Notes: generated by a model not told the origin, from the letters alone. A stretch of DNA of 64,000 nucleotides from Nostoc calcicola FACHB-3891 (GCF_014697355.1 NZ_JACJRQ010000010.1:160119-224118), one strand, 5' to 3'; positions 8,626 through 19,443 are shown, counted from the stretch's first letter. A program made the numbers and translations.

Positions 8626-9162
8626 TCATTCGTTTTCATTCAGGCGTTGTACGCTCCAAAAATGCTCTGCAAAGGCGACGGCGGGGTGAATTGGAGCTTT
8701 GGGTTTGGTTTTGAGTACCATAGATGCTTCATGAAGTAAGCGATCGCTCTTTGTTGAGTTACACCTCTCACACGCTGTCACAACGTTATCCCAGCTGTGC
8801 TGTCCACCTTTGGAACGAGGAATCACATGGTCAAGGGTTAAACGCTTACCGCTACCACAGTATTGACAAGTGTGATTGTCTCGCTTGAGTACTTCACGAC
8901 GATTCACAGGAGGTACTTTCCAGTGTCGTTCTGGATTACCCGTTGTTAAACGAATGTGTTCCGGAACTTGTAGTACAACACTGGGTGAACGGACTTCCCA
9001 CTGCTTTGTACTGCCAAAATCCAATGATTCTGCTTGACCTGTAACTAACAGTACTATTGCTCGTTTGATGTTGATGCGTGCCAATGGTAGGTAGTTCTTG
9101 GAGAAGACTACCACCGAATTTTGTAGTATGTGTGGTTGCTGAGTTTGCTGCTGGACTTGCAT
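8626..9162 (-). CDS. HNH endonuclease
   Basis: 178 residues with a C-terminal zinc-bound HNH nuclease domain: CQYCGSGKRLTLDHVIPRSKGG, then WDNVVTACERCNSTKSD. Two CxxC pairs hold a zinc ion, and DHV carries the catalytic His. It belongs to the widespread cyanobacterial stand-alone HNH group whose N-terminal 60 residues (VVVFSKNYLPLARINIKRA) are conserved. Its role is unknown (DNA processing or repair is possible). The ATG at 9162 has a good Shine-Dalgarno (GAGGAG on the minus strand) just upstream, and a terminator-like hairpin lies 25 bp before the start. Confidence 0.92.
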   Translation of the reverse strand: MQVQQQTQQPHILQNSVVVFSKNYLPLARINIKRAIVLLVTGQAESLDFGSTKQWEVRSPSVVLQVPEHIRLTTGNPERHWKVPPVNRREVLKRDNHTCQYCGSGKRLTLDHVIPRSKGGQHSWDNVVTACERCNSTKSDRLLHEASMVLKTKPKAPIHPAVAFAEHFWSVQRLNENE

Positions 9163-9186
9163 GTGTAAAAACTCCTCAAAAAAATA

Positions 9187-9217
9187 ACCCCCACTTCTGG
9201 TTATCAGCAGCGGGGGT
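9187..9217 (-). terminator. Terminator-like hairpin in front of HNH gene
   Basis: On the minus strand ACCCCC and GGGGGT form a 6-bp stem with a 19-nt loop, followed by TTATTTTTTT and then the HNH Shine-Dalgarno. It could end an upstream minus-strand transcript or attenuate the HNH gene. It overlaps the stop codon of an 81-codon minus-strand frame (9217-9462), which is doubtful as a gene. Confidence 0.45.
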
Positions 9218-11906
<2,689 letters not shown>

Positions 11907-11991
11907 ATCGTAATTAATTCAACATTTATCTCAACTTTGCTCTCTGCGCCTGGAGCGTCTGGAGCGTGAATAAATCATTACTTATAAAAGT

Positions 11992-12051
11992 CTTCTGAAT
12001 TCTGAATTCTGACTTCTGAATTCTGACTTCTGAATTCTGAATTCCGACTTC
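11992..12051. repeat. GAATTCT-type STRR
   Basis: Alternating TTCTGAA and TTCTGACTTCTGAA heptamers run for about 60 bp after ligA. The same words occur at 690-720, 14720-14740, 51725-51760 (inside a gene), 52875-52905 and 53041-53070. Confidence 0.85.
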
Positions 12052-12319
12052 TTTGTTGTACCATGTAAACATGAAGAACCCATTCCACCCTTGCAAAAAA
12101 CAGATCGGCTTTGGGCAAATGCGCTTTTGCTTGCAAAAGGTTTGCGATAGTTTGTGATTGAAGAAGAATACAGAATACAGAATGGGCTAAACCTTAGCTA
12201 TCCGCTAACAGAATTCAGAATAAATTAGAAAAAGTCGGGTGTGTTATGCCGTAGGCTAACGCACCGTCAACAATTCAATGTGCTTAGATCGGTAGACAAC
12301 GCATTCTACATCTGAATAC

Positions 12320-12399
12320 CACTTACTTAAGTAAAAGTTAGTGCCCAGATCCCCGACTTCTTCAAGAAGTCGGGGATCTAAATCCAGGTTAAGTAAGTG
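12320..12399. repeat. Nested palindromic element (MITE-like)
   Basis: Outer inverted arms CACTTACTTAA (12320-12330) and TTAAGTAAGTG (12389-12399) enclose a perfect 14-bp hairpin (AGATCCCCGACTTC, loop TTCAA, GAAGTCGGGGATCT; 12347-12379). The outer-arm sequence reappears alone at 62309-62319. It lies immediately beyond the premature end of the DUF4058 fragment. Confidence 0.7.
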
Positions 12400-12425
12400 A
12401 CATTCCATCCTATATCTACCTTAAT

Positions 12426-12602
12426 TTATGCTGTTGTAATATCATTCACCTCATACACCCGTTCCTCGATCGCCACAATATACTTCGGACGAAGCTTAGG
12501 TGCAAGATCGTTAGCGATCGCACTAATCAATCGATGATGAATTCCTGCCCACAGAGAAGGATGTTCCAGATAAGGATTCATGCCAGGAAATGGAGAAGGC
12601 AT
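12426..12602 (-). pseudogene. Truncated DUF4058-family gene
   Basis: About 58 residues starting MPSPFPGMNPYLEHPSLWAG, which is the conserved N-terminus of DUF4058 proteins, normally about 250 residues and common in cyanobacteria, function unknown. The frame stops shortly after AIEERVYEV, and the sequence beyond is the nested palindrome at 12320-12399, with no sign of the remaining three quarters of the gene. I start it at the ATG at 12602, not the ATG at 12617, because MPSPFPG is the family start. Most likely a remnant cut off by rearrangement or insertion. Confidence 0.8.
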
Positions 12603-12608
12603 AATTGA

Positions 12609-12666
12609 AAATCCCACGGCTGTTAAACTATCGCTTTTGCTCAGTTTAACAAAAAGCCGTGGGATT
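12609..12666. repeat. Long inverted repeat AATCCCACGGCT...AGCCGTGGGATT
   Basis: A 12-bp outer stem (AATCCCACGGCT/AGCCGTGGGATT) and an inner GTTAAACT/AGTTTAAC stem form one long hairpin between the DUF4058 remnant and the CRISPR array. On the minus strand it precedes the DUF4058 start. It could be a terminator for the CRISPR transcript, which would run leftward into it. Confidence 0.6.
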
Positions 12667-12708
12667 CTATTTACCGATAGTGACGTTCATTGTCTTCTCG
12701 GACACTGT

Positions 12709-13177
12709 GTTTTCATTGATTCGGATTTATGGCGATCGGTAAAGGAACGCACTGATTACTCGGCTGCGGTTGCTATGAAGTTTCCATTAATTCCGATTTC
12801 GAGCGATCGGTAAAGAAAATTGCGGTCAATATGTCCGCGATTTCTGCTCAAAGGTTTCCATTAATTCCGATTTTAAGCGATCGGTAAAGCTTTACCGAAA
12901 GCCCAGAAAATCTGAGTGGAGTTTTGTTTCCATTAATTCCGATTTCAAGGAATCGGTAAAGCATGGGACGAAATGGTTTACACGCTCACGGAGCAGGTAG
13001 AGTTTCCATTAATTCCGATTTCAGGGAATCGGTAAAGGCAGTATTATTTTTTGTTTCGGCTGAATCTTTAGAGTTTCCATTAATTCCGATTTCAGGGAAT
13101 CGGTAAAGTTTGGGTGCGTCTTCGTGCCTTTAATCACACTAGTTTCCATTAATTCCGATTTCAGGGAATCGGTAAAG
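12709..13177 (-). CRISPR. Orphan CRISPR array, 7 repeats, 6 spacers
   Basis: Seven 36-bp repeats begin at 12709, 12780, 12854, 12926, 13002, 13073 and 13142; the repeat starts GTTTCCATTAATTCCGATTT and ends GGAATCGGTAAAG on the plus strand. Spacers are 33-40 bp and all different. The three rightmost repeats are identical, while those on the left have changes (the first starts GTTTTCATTGATTCGG), so the leader-distal end is on the left. Transcription should therefore run leftward, giving minus-strand repeats ending AATTAATGGAAAC, like type I/III 5' handles. The repeat holds the short internal palindrome CCGATT/AATCGG. No cas gene is present in this window. Confidence 0.93.
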
Positions 13178-13402
13178 AGTTCGTTCAGGAGGCTTTGCCC
13201 CGTAAGGCTTTCAGCCGCCAAATCGACACACCTCTGAAAAAGACTATATATCTTGTGAAAAATTAAGTCAAACACACACCTCAAATCGTTACCCTGTAAG
13301 GCATCGACACACCTCAACGAAAAATATAGGGTTTCGGCGATTCGGCGAGGTGTGTCGATGAACATCTGATACAAAAATTTTACCGATATAGTTGGGTAAA
13401 TT
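13178..13402 (-). promoter_or_regulatory. Probable CRISPR leader
   Basis: The region next to the most conserved repeat is AT-rich and contains TCGACACACCTC twice (about 13222 and 13308) plus its inverse GAGGTGTGTCGATG (13347-13360). It lacks a convincing gene. Given the repeat decay on the opposite end, this is where the leader and promoter of the array should be. Leader status is inference. Confidence 0.45.
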
Positions 13403-13468
13403 TTGGTATTTTTGGTAGGATTCTACCTAGCATCAATTTTATCAAAAAACCTCTCAAGCGCCTTTTCC

Positions 13469-14263
13469 ATGAAAAGAAGACAAATTCTTGGCTTTTTGGG
13501 TATAGCAATTGCTGGTTTATTGCTAGCAATTATTTTACCACTAGTTACTCCTTCTCCCGTAGTCGCCCAGTCCAACAACATACTTGTGTCAGCCGCCGCT
13601 AGCTTAAAGGATGCGCTGGAAGAAATTAAGCCTGTGTACCAACAAAGTAAATCAAATGTGAATATTACTTATAATTTTGGGGCTTCTGGTGCTTTGCAGC
13701 AACAGATTGAACAAGGTGCGCCAGCAGATATTTTTATTTCGGCTGGTAAAAAACAAGTAGATGCTTTAGAACAAAAAGGATTGCTTTTACCAGGGACGCG
13801 TACCAATTTAGCAAATAACCGTCTGGTTTTGGTAGTAGCTCAGGATGTTGAGGGTATCACTAGCTTCTATAATTTAACAGATGCCAAGATTAAGAAAATT
13901 GCGATCGGTGAACCCAGAAGCGTACCCGCAGGGCAATACGGAGAGCAAGTCTTAAAGAAATTGAAACTTTACGATCGCCTTAAACCCAAATTAGTCTTTG
14001 CGAACAATGTGCGTCAAGTCTTAGCAGCAGTCGAAACCGGTAACGCCGAAGCCGGTCTAGTTTATGCCACTGATGCTAAAATTTCCAACAAAGTAAAAGT
14101 TGTAGTCGCTGCTGACGATAAGTTTCACTCACCGATAGTCTATCCGATAGCTGTCCTCAAAAGTAGTAAAAATCCTTCTGCCGCTAAGGAGTTTGTCCAG
14201 TTTTTATCTAGCGCTCAAGCTAAAGATATACTCAAAAAATATGGATTTATTGTGTCTAAATAA
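13469..14263 (+). CDS. modA: Molybdate ABC transporter substrate-binding protein
   Basis: 264 residues from the ATG at 13469; the longer frame from a TTG at 13403 would add 22 residues before the signal peptide and is less likely. The signal peptide MKRRQILGFLGIAIAGLLLA ends near VVAQS. The mature part is a ModA-type periplasmic oxyanion-binding protein: ILVSAAASLKDALEEI, YNFGASGALQQQIEQGAPADIFISA, IAIGEPRSVPAGQYGEQVL and a conserved C-terminus. It should deliver molybdate (or tungstate) for molybdenum enzymes such as nitrate reductase or nitrogenase. No modBC genes are adjacent, so the permease and ATPase must be elsewhere. Confidence 0.93.
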   Translation: MKRRQILGFLGIAIAGLLLAIILPLVTPSPVVAQSNNILVSAAASLKDALEEIKPVYQQSKSNVNITYNFGASGALQQQIEQGAPADIFISAGKKQVDALEQKGLLLPGTRTNLANNRLVLVVAQDVEGITSFYNLTDAKIKKIAIGEPRSVPAGQYGEQVLKKLKLYDRLKPKLVFANNVRQVLAAVETGNAEAGLVYATDAKISNKVKVVVAADDKFHSPIVYPIAVLKSSKNPSAAKEFVQFLSSAQAKDILKKYGFIVSK

Positions 14264-14301
14264 CTAGTAGCTTGTTCGATAAACTCCAGTGAAGTACACC
14301 T

Positions 14302-14330
14302 GTAGGGGCACGGCAATGCCGTGCCCTTAC
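14302..14330. repeat. Hairpin repeat, GTAGGGGCAC family
   Basis: GTAGGGGCACGGC faces GCCGTGCCCTTAC with a short ATT-like centre. The preceding GAAGTACAC matches the copy near 1466. It lies just after modA and could also serve as its terminator, although no T-tract follows. Confidence 0.65.
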
Positions 14331-14524
14331 CCTCGCAATATAATGTTGTACCGCATCTGAATGGGAACCGCTAAATATAAGCATTAGTAACAAAAAATAA
14401 TTCCTTACAATAATGTCTATTTAAAAAGTATGTAAATACTAAAATGTATAACTTTTGGTTGATGAGATTGCTAGCCGATCAAACGAAAATTCTCCTAGAT
14501 TTCAAAAAATCTCCCTAAAGAAAT

Positions 14525-14686
14525 ATGTCCAGAATCAAAATTACTAACTTGCAACCTGACACTCAAATTAAAGAACAGAAACTATCTGAGGCAGATATGA
14601 TGGCAATCACTGGAGGAATTCAAGTGAAGCTTTTAGGTAATAATTTTGTCGAATTGATATTCAACGGTTTTATATTAACGATTTAA
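14525..14686 (+). CDS. Small double-glycine leader peptide (RiPP or bacteriocin-like precursor)
   Basis: A 53-codon frame, ATG at 14525, TAA at 14684. The first 31 residues form a charged leader (MSRIKITNLQPDTQIKEQ then KLSEADMMAITGG) whose LSxxxMxxIxGG ending is the double-glycine cleavage motif recognised by C39-peptidase ABC exporters. The remaining 22 residues (IQVKLLGNNFVELIFNGF plus ILTI) are hydrophobic and lack Cys. Many cyanobacterial precursor peptides have this layout. No maturation enzyme or C39 transporter is adjacent, so processing would have to be in trans. Recognition is by motif; function is unproven. Confidence 0.7.
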   Translation: MSRIKITNLQPDTQIKEQKLSEADMMAITGGIQVKLLGNNFVELIFNGFILTI

Positions 14687-14691
14687 ATTTA

Positions 14692-14720
14692 GTAGAGACG
14701 TTGCATTGCAACGTCTCTAC
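14692..14720. repeat. Perfect hairpin GTAGAGACGTTGCA/TGCAACGTCTCTAC
   Basis: A 14-bp perfect stem with no real loop. The ends GTAGAGACG/CGTCTCTAC are those of the REP family at 50521, but the core differs, so it is a variant-core relative. It lies six bases after the double-glycine peptide gene and may end its transcript. Confidence 0.65.
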
Positions 14721-14752
14721 TGAATTCTGAATTCTGGATTCTGACTTATGTT

Positions 14753-15310
14753 TTAAGAAGCTGCCGATTGTAACTTTTCTAGTCGTGCTAATACTTCTGA
14801 ACTGTGAATAGTTGGGTTGACTTTGACAAAAGTCTCGCGCAAGATGCCTTGAGGATCGATGATAAAACTGTGGCGCATAGATAAGAAACTCAGCCACGAA
14901 CCGTAAGCTTTACTCACTGAACCATCAGTGTCAGCCAATAAGGGAAATTTTAGTCCCTCTGAATCACAAAACTTTGCGTGGGAATCAATGTCATCAGCAC
15001 TAACACCAAGGATTTCGGTGTTTTTTTCGAGATATTGGGGTAAATCTTGCTGAAAACGACGAGCTTCTATAGTACAACCAGAAGTGAAGTCTTTGGGATA
15101 AAAGTACAAGACTACCCACTTACCGCGAAAATCGGAGAGGGAAATTTTGCCATCACCTGTGTTAGTTGGCAAAGTAAACTCTGGTGCAGGTTGATTAATT
15201 GCAGGAAGTTTACCACCAAGAGCATCAGCAGTAGGGGTAAAATTCAGCCAGCTAATAATAGAAATACAGCTGGCGAATAATATGCTTAAAAAAGTGCGGC
15301 GGGAAATCAT
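14753..15310 (-). CDS. Peroxiredoxin, BCP/PrxQ type, with Tat-like signal
   Basis: About 185 residues from the ATG at 15310. The N-terminus MISRRTFLSILFASCIS has the SRRxFL twin-arginine pattern, so I infer export to the thylakoid lumen or periplasm. The peroxiredoxin domain has WVVLYFYPKDFTSGCTIEARRF, with the peroxidatic Cys in SGC. PrxQ enzymes usually have a resolving Cys five residues later (GCxxxxC); here that position is Arg, so resolution must use another Cys (FCDSEG) or an outside thiol. It reduces peroxides with thioredoxin-like donors. An upstream ATG at 15340 would spoil the signal peptide. Confidence 0.9.
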   Translation of the reverse strand: MISRRTFLSILFASCISIISWLNFTPTADALGGKLPAINQPAPEFTLPTNTGDGKISLSDFRGKWVVLYFYPKDFTSGCTIEARRFQQDLPQYLEKNTEILGVSADDIDSHAKFCDSEGLKFPLLADTDGSVSKAYGSWLSFLSMRHSFIIDPQGILRETFVKVNPTIHSSEVLARLEKLQSAAS

Positions 15311-15367
15311 GGTGCAAACCAGAATGACAACTTTACACAAGTTTACAATTCTTGGTTGCTACTAATC

Positions 15368-15610
15368 TCATTCTGAGTCAGATTGGGGAGGAATATCTGT
15401 GCTTTCGATGTATTGGCTATCTAGGAGAAAGGCTCCTTTACCGAAGCGAATACCCCAATATCCACCAGGTCTACGGTCAATAACTATACCTTCTTCGCCA
15501 ATCCGAATCACATCGGGGGGGCGCAGCATGGGCATAGGTTCAGCGGTTTTAACGTAGGGTGGTAATGCTACGACACGGACTTTACTACCAATAGGGAATT
15601 CTTTAGACAT
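15368..15610 (-). CDS. DUF3148 (CRR42-like) small SH3-fold protein
   Basis: 80 residues: FPIGSKVRVVALPPYVKTAEP, MPMLRPPDVIRIGEEGIVID, RRPGGYWGIRFGKGAFLLDSQYIE. This matches the DUF3148 family conserved in cyanobacteria and plastids; the plant homologue CRR42 assists NDH-1 complex assembly. It has an SH3-like barrel size, no signal peptide and no membrane segment. It sits 57 bp upstream of the peroxiredoxin gene in the same direction, so the two may be cotranscribed. The NDH link is family knowledge and not shown here. Confidence 0.85.
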   Translation of the reverse strand: MSKEFPIGSKVRVVALPPYVKTAEPMPMLRPPDVIRIGEEGIVIDRRPGGYWGIRFGKGAFLLDSQYIESTDIPPQSDSE

Positions 15611-15894
15611 CTTGAAAAAGCTAGCTTAAAAATAGGGAGTGGGGGAAGAAACCTTTTTTATGTTTGGTTGGGGGATTTTCCCGTGATTGACTAGCTTCAA
15701 AATAGGGAGTGGGGAGTGAGGATTTAGCAATGCTAAACCCTCACGGGGTCTTGGGGGTCAAGAGATCTTTATTATATGAACTTCTGGCTTGAAAGTCTAT
15801 GTATTGGATATGGGGTATGAAAATAGGGAAAGGGAAAGGAGATGAACTTTTTCTCCTTTCCCGCCTTCTGCAAGAAGTCTGTATGTATAACTGT
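15611..15894. repeat. Intergenic repeat AATAGGGAGTGGGG
   Basis: CTAGCTT(A/C)AAAATAGGGAGTGGGG occurs twice (about 15620 and 15690). A GGGGTCTTGGGGGTCAAG fragment near 15745 and a GCAAGAAGTCTG arm near 15869 resemble the nested element at 2885. No gene is seen. Confidence 0.6.
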
Positions 15895-16416
15895 TTAATT
15901 CTTGGCTATGGAAAAAAGTGCCTGGACATCAGTCAAGGGTAAGTGCCACAGTATTTCCGGTTGCCAAGTATCTGGGTCAAAGTCGGAGTGAAGACCACGT
16001 TGGTATGCTTGCCAAAGTCGATTCCAGCTAAATTGTTGTTGAGAATTTAGGTTTTTATGGATGGCTCGCAACAATCCTAGACTCAGTATTAAGTTAGTTA
16101 TAGTAAATTTTGTACCTAGTAAAAATGCCTGTATTTCTGCTTCGCCTATTGGGTCTGTGCCATACCCTGTAAGAACGTGAACCCCGTCATGGAGTTGTTT
16201 ACGACGGCTACCTGTGGTGAAGGGTGTTAGGTTGTCTTTGTCGAGGAAATTTGCCCAACTTCTGCCGAAAGTGTCAGTAGGGAAGGAACGCAATTTTTCT
16301 ATTTGGACAATTGGAGAAACATTTTTTCCCTGTATTTCAGTTAAGCGATCGAGTAAATCTAATACTTTTTGGACGCGAGGAGGAAGATTTGGGGAAGCGG
16401 CAGAAGGTTGCATCAT
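15895..16416 (-). CDS. Coq4-family protein
   Basis: 173 residues. The hallmark Coq4 segment is present: RKQLHDGVHVLTGYGTDPIGEAEIQAFLLG, with the HDxxH motif followed by the downstream Glu that together bind a divalent metal. LPP-like and FGRSWANFL segments precede it. In eukaryotes Coq4 organises or takes part in ubiquinone synthesis; cyanobacteria make plastoquinone, so the role here is likely in quinone metabolism but is unproven. Single gene, with REP hairpins upstream. Confidence 0.88.
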   Translation of the reverse strand: MMQPSAASPNLPPRVQKVLDLLDRLTEIQGKNVSPIVQIEKLRSFPTDTFGRSWANFLDKDNLTPFTTGSRRKQLHDGVHVLTGYGTDPIGEAEIQAFLLGTKFTITNLILSLGLLRAIHKNLNSQQQFSWNRLWQAYQRGLHSDFDPDTWQPEILWHLPLTDVQALFSIAKN

Positions 16417-16810
16417 AATCTAATTTGAAAAAGCGAGTTGCGAGTTGCGAGTAGGGTATATTCCAGTACAGATAAACCCAAAATCCTCATGTAGAGACGC
16501 GATTTATCGCGTCTTTATTTGCCGCGTCTTTATCCATAAAGTGAAGGTTCAAAACCTCGCCCCTTGTGGGCGAAACAGTCCTTGTATCTGAAGGTAGGTA
16601 AAAACCCCACCCCTTGTGGGTGGCTTGATTTAATACTTCCGACTTCCGACTTCCGACTTCCGACTTCATTTTTTATTTACCGCGTCTTCAAGAATGGGGT
16701 ATATTCCTTTTTCATTCTTAGTTGTGGGATTTCCCATAATTAGCGAGCTTGGGATGAGATGAGCGATATTGCCCATCCCAAACTATTAACTCTTTTTTTA
16801 AGATTAAAAA
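16417..16810. repeat. Intergenic region with REP hairpin
   Basis: GTAGAGACGCGATTTATCGC-GTCTTT (16491-16516) is a full copy of the REP family and is followed by a second GCCGCGTCTTTAT. Further on, CCCCTTGTGGGCG and CCCCTTGTGGGTGGC occur 60 bp apart, then GACTTCC heptamers at 16637-16667 (STRR). No gene. Confidence 0.8.
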
Positions 16811-17314
16811 TTATTGAGGATTGCCTTGTTGACGACGCTGTTTGATGTTCTGTTGGAATTGTTCTAGTTTTTGCCGTTGTTCGGGGGTTAAAACTGCTTG
16901 AATCTGTTGTTTCTCTGATTCGCGGATTTGTCGCATTTGGGTTTTTTGTGCTTCAGTCAGATTTAAGTCAGCAAAATTCTTCCATCCACCTCGACGCTGA
17001 CCTGGTTGGCGTTGAGCTTGTTGACCTGCTTGACGCTGAGCCTGACGCGCTTTTTTGGCTGCTTCTAACTTTGCTTTTTGTTCTGGGGTGAAAACTGCTT
17101 CATATTTGGCGCGGCTATCACGGCGAATTGCCTGAATTTGGCTTTTTTGTGCATCGGTTAGTCCCAATTCTGCCCAAGGACCCTTGGGTTTTTGTGGAGT
17201 TTGTGCGAGTAGCAGGGGTGAAGGAGAGGCTGTTTGAGCTACGACAGCAAAGGAAGTTGCAGTTAAACTTAAAGCGATCGCTCCAGCAATTAATGATAAT
17301 GTTTTGAGTTTCAT
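16811..17314 (-). CDS. Spy/CpxP-family periplasmic protein
   Basis: 167 residues with a signal peptide (MKLKTLSLIAGAIALSLTAT, cleaved near VVAQ). The mature part is helical and highly rich in Gln, Lys and Arg, with two pairs of LTxxQ-type motifs: LGLTDAQKSQIQ with FTPEQKAKLE, and LNLTEAQKTQMRQ with LTPEQRQKLEQ. Spy/CpxP proteins are periplasmic chaperones or stress-sensor inhibitors. It is divergent from a sensor kinase/response regulator pair 195 bp away, which recalls the cpxP/cpxRA layout, although the kinase type differs. Confidence 0.9.
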   Translation of the reverse strand: MKLKTLSLIAGAIALSLTATSFAVVAQTASPSPLLLAQTPQKPKGPWAELGLTDAQKSQIQAIRRDSRAKYEAVFTPEQKAKLEAAKKARQAQRQAGQQAQRQPGQRRGGWKNFADLNLTEAQKTQMRQIRESEKQQIQAVLTPEQRQKLEQFQQNIKQRRQQGNPQ

Positions 17315-17509
17315 TACTTATCTCGTGGTTCTTGCCTGTTTGGATGCCACCATCATAAGAATTTTTTTTCAATTGTCACATGAGGAGAAAGTCACGGTTA
17401 TGCCCATGACTTTAGTCATGATTCAATTATGACTAATGTGACTGACAATAATAGGAGTTAAGAGTTAGGAGTTAAGGGTTAGGAGTTGAGAGCTAACAAT
17501 TAGGTATTT

Positions 17510-18781
17510 ATGATGATGAATCCTCTAATTACAATTAAAAAACATCCTTTTCCATCTCTGCTTTATTTAGAATGGATATTACTGGCAATCACTGCTTTAA
17601 TAGCAGTTATACCACCTCCTGTACGCCGATTTCGTCCTAAACGAATAGAACCATCAATTTGTAGTACATTTCCAGATTTATCAATTTGTAATTTATTGCC
17701 AGATTTATCAATTTATAGTCTGATTGTTTTTGCATTAATGGGATTATGGTTACCAAAAAATAATCTAAGAAGTAAGTTAATATACACATTTATTCAAATC
17801 TTATTGATTTTATTGATTGGGCTTTTTGGTGAAAGATTTGCTCGCCTTTTTCCGTTTCTTTACATAATTTTAGTGACTCGCAGTTGTCTAATTTTTCAGT
17901 TACCTGGGCGTTTATTCGTTACAAGTCTGTCATTTACTTTATTTCTGCTGACTACACAATTAAAATATCAGTTATTCAGTTTTCAATCTTCACCACAAGC
18001 TCAAGAACGTTTTCGATTTTTCAGCTTAAACTGGTCATTGGTGTTTGGTCTGAGTTTAGTTTTTGTGTTGTTGATGATGAATGCGGTATTATCTGAACGG
18101 CATAGTCGGGAAAAACTAGCTATTGCTAATGAAAAACTTCGTCAATACGCCATGCGAATCGAAAATCAAGCTACCTTGGAAGAACGAAACCGCATTGCTC
18201 GTGAAATCCATGATTCATTAGGACACTCTCTAACTGCTTTAAATCTACAATTAGAAACTGCTTTAAAATTGTGGCCATCTAATCCAATGAAGGCTGAGAC
18301 ATTTCTGGCAACGGCAAAGGAATTAGGTTCAAAAGCGCTCAAAGATGTCCGTCAATCTGTTTCAACTATGCGTTCCAACCCATTACAAGAACAATCTTTA
18401 GAACGGGCGATCGCTGGTCTTGCAGAAGATTTTCATCGTTCAAATGGTATTCTACCAATTTATAAAATTAATGTTGAATATTCTTTACAGCCTGAAATCA
18501 ACACTGCTATTTATCGGATTACTCAAGAATCTTTGACAAATATTTCTAAATATGCATCTGCAACAGAGATAAAAATAGAACTTACTACCATCAGAAGCAA
18601 TTTGCGACTGATAATTGAGGATAATGGTATAGGTTTTGATATCAAGCAAAATACTACTGGTTTTGGACTTCATAGTATGCGCGATCGCACTTTAGCACTT
18701 GGAGGTGAATTTAATATTAATAGCACTCCTGGTTCTGGTTGCAAAATTATAGTTAATATTCCTTTAACGAGGTTGACATGA
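17510..18781 (+). CDS. NarL-type sensor histidine kinase
   Basis: 423 residues. Residues 15-190 hold about five or six membrane helices with no obvious sensor domain. A HisKA_3 dimerisation domain follows, with phosphoacceptor His234 in [15 protein letters not shown], then a HATPase domain ([12 protein letters not shown]-box, EDNGIGFD G1 box, [11 protein letters not shown] and PGSGCKI G2). It should autophosphorylate and pass phosphate to the response regulator, whose gene overlaps its stop codon by 4 bp (ATGA). Residues 54-70 contain a short internal duplication ([16 protein letters not shown]) matching a 24-bp DNA repeat. Confidence 0.95.
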   Translation: MMMNPLITIKKHPFPSLLYLEWILLAITALIAVIPPPVRRFRPKRIEPSICSTFPDLSICNLLPDLSIYSLIVFALMGLWLPKNNLRSKLIYTFIQILLILLIGLFGERFARLFPFLYIILVTRSCLIFQLPGRLFVTSLSFTLFLLTTQLKYQLFSFQSSPQAQERFRFFSLNWSLVFGLSLVFVLLMMNAVLSERHSREKLAIANEKLRQYAMRIENQATLEERNRIAREIHDSLGHSLTALNLQLETALKLWPSNPMKAETFLATAKELGSKALKDVRQSVSTMRSNPLQEQSLERAIAGLAEDFHRSNGILPIYKINVEYSLQPEINTAIYRITQESLTNISKYASATEIKIELTTIRSNLRLIIEDNGIGFDIKQNTTGFGLHSMRDRTLALGGEFNINSTPGSGCKIIVNIPLTRLT

Positions 18782-19443
18782 CCATTAAAGTATTGCTGGT
18801 AGATGACCAAAGTTTAATTCGTCAAGGATTAAGAGCATTATTAGAACTAGAACCAGATTTAGAAATAGTGGGAGAAGGAGAAAATGGTCAAGAGGCGATT
18901 AATTTGATTGCTGAACTTCAGCCAGATGTTGTATTGTTAGATATCAGAATGCCAATTATGGATGGAGTTGCAGCTACACGAGAAATCCAAAAGCATTTTC
19001 CCAAAACGAAGATTTTAGTACTCACAACTTTTGATGATAATGAATATGTTTCGGCAGCTCTGCAAAATGGGGCAATGGGTTATTTATTGAAAGATACACC
19101 CTCAGAAGAATTAGCTGTGGCTATTCGCGCTGTTTATAAAGGATACACTCAATTAGGACCAGGAATAGTCAAAAAATTGTTGACTCAATTTTCTCATCCT
19201 ACACCAACTCAGTCACCGCCTGTACCATCTAGTTTAATTGAACTCACTCCCAGAGAAAAGGAGGTTTTGCGGTTAATTGCTATAGGCGCTAGTAACCGAG
19301 AAATTGCTCAGGAACTTTACATTTCTGAGGGGACAGTAAAAAATCACGTTACGAATATTTTAAATCGGCTAAATTTACGCGATCGCACTCAAGCTGCGAT
19401 TTGGGCAAATACCTATTTATCCTATTTAAATGAGCGAAGTTAG
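18778..19443 (+). CDS. NarL/FixJ-type response regulator
   Basis: 221 residues. The receiver domain has the acidic pair Asp9/Asp10, phosphoacceptor Asp55 in VVLLDIRMP, and Lys in YLLKDTP. The linker is Pro/Ser-rich, and a LuxR-type HTH domain closes the protein ([35 protein letters not shown]). It is coupled to the kinase gene by a 4-bp overlap. The divergent Spy/CpxP-like gene is a natural candidate target, which is inference. Confidence 0.95.
   Translation: MTIKVLLVDDQSLIRQGLRALLELEPDLEIVGEGENGQEAINLIAELQPDVVLLDIRMPIMDGVAATREIQKHFPKTKILVLTTFDDNEYVSAALQNGAMGYLLKDTPSEELAVAIRAVYKGYTQLGPGIVKKLLTQFSHPTPTQSPPVPSSLIELTPREKEVLRLIAIGASNREIAQELYISEGTVKNHVTNILNRLNLRDRTQAAIWANTYLSYLNERS

Noticed and set aside
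12637..12690. An eighth, more decayed CRISPR repeat left of 12709
   Set aside because: TTTACCGATAG resembles only a few bases of the repeat; the rest does not align.
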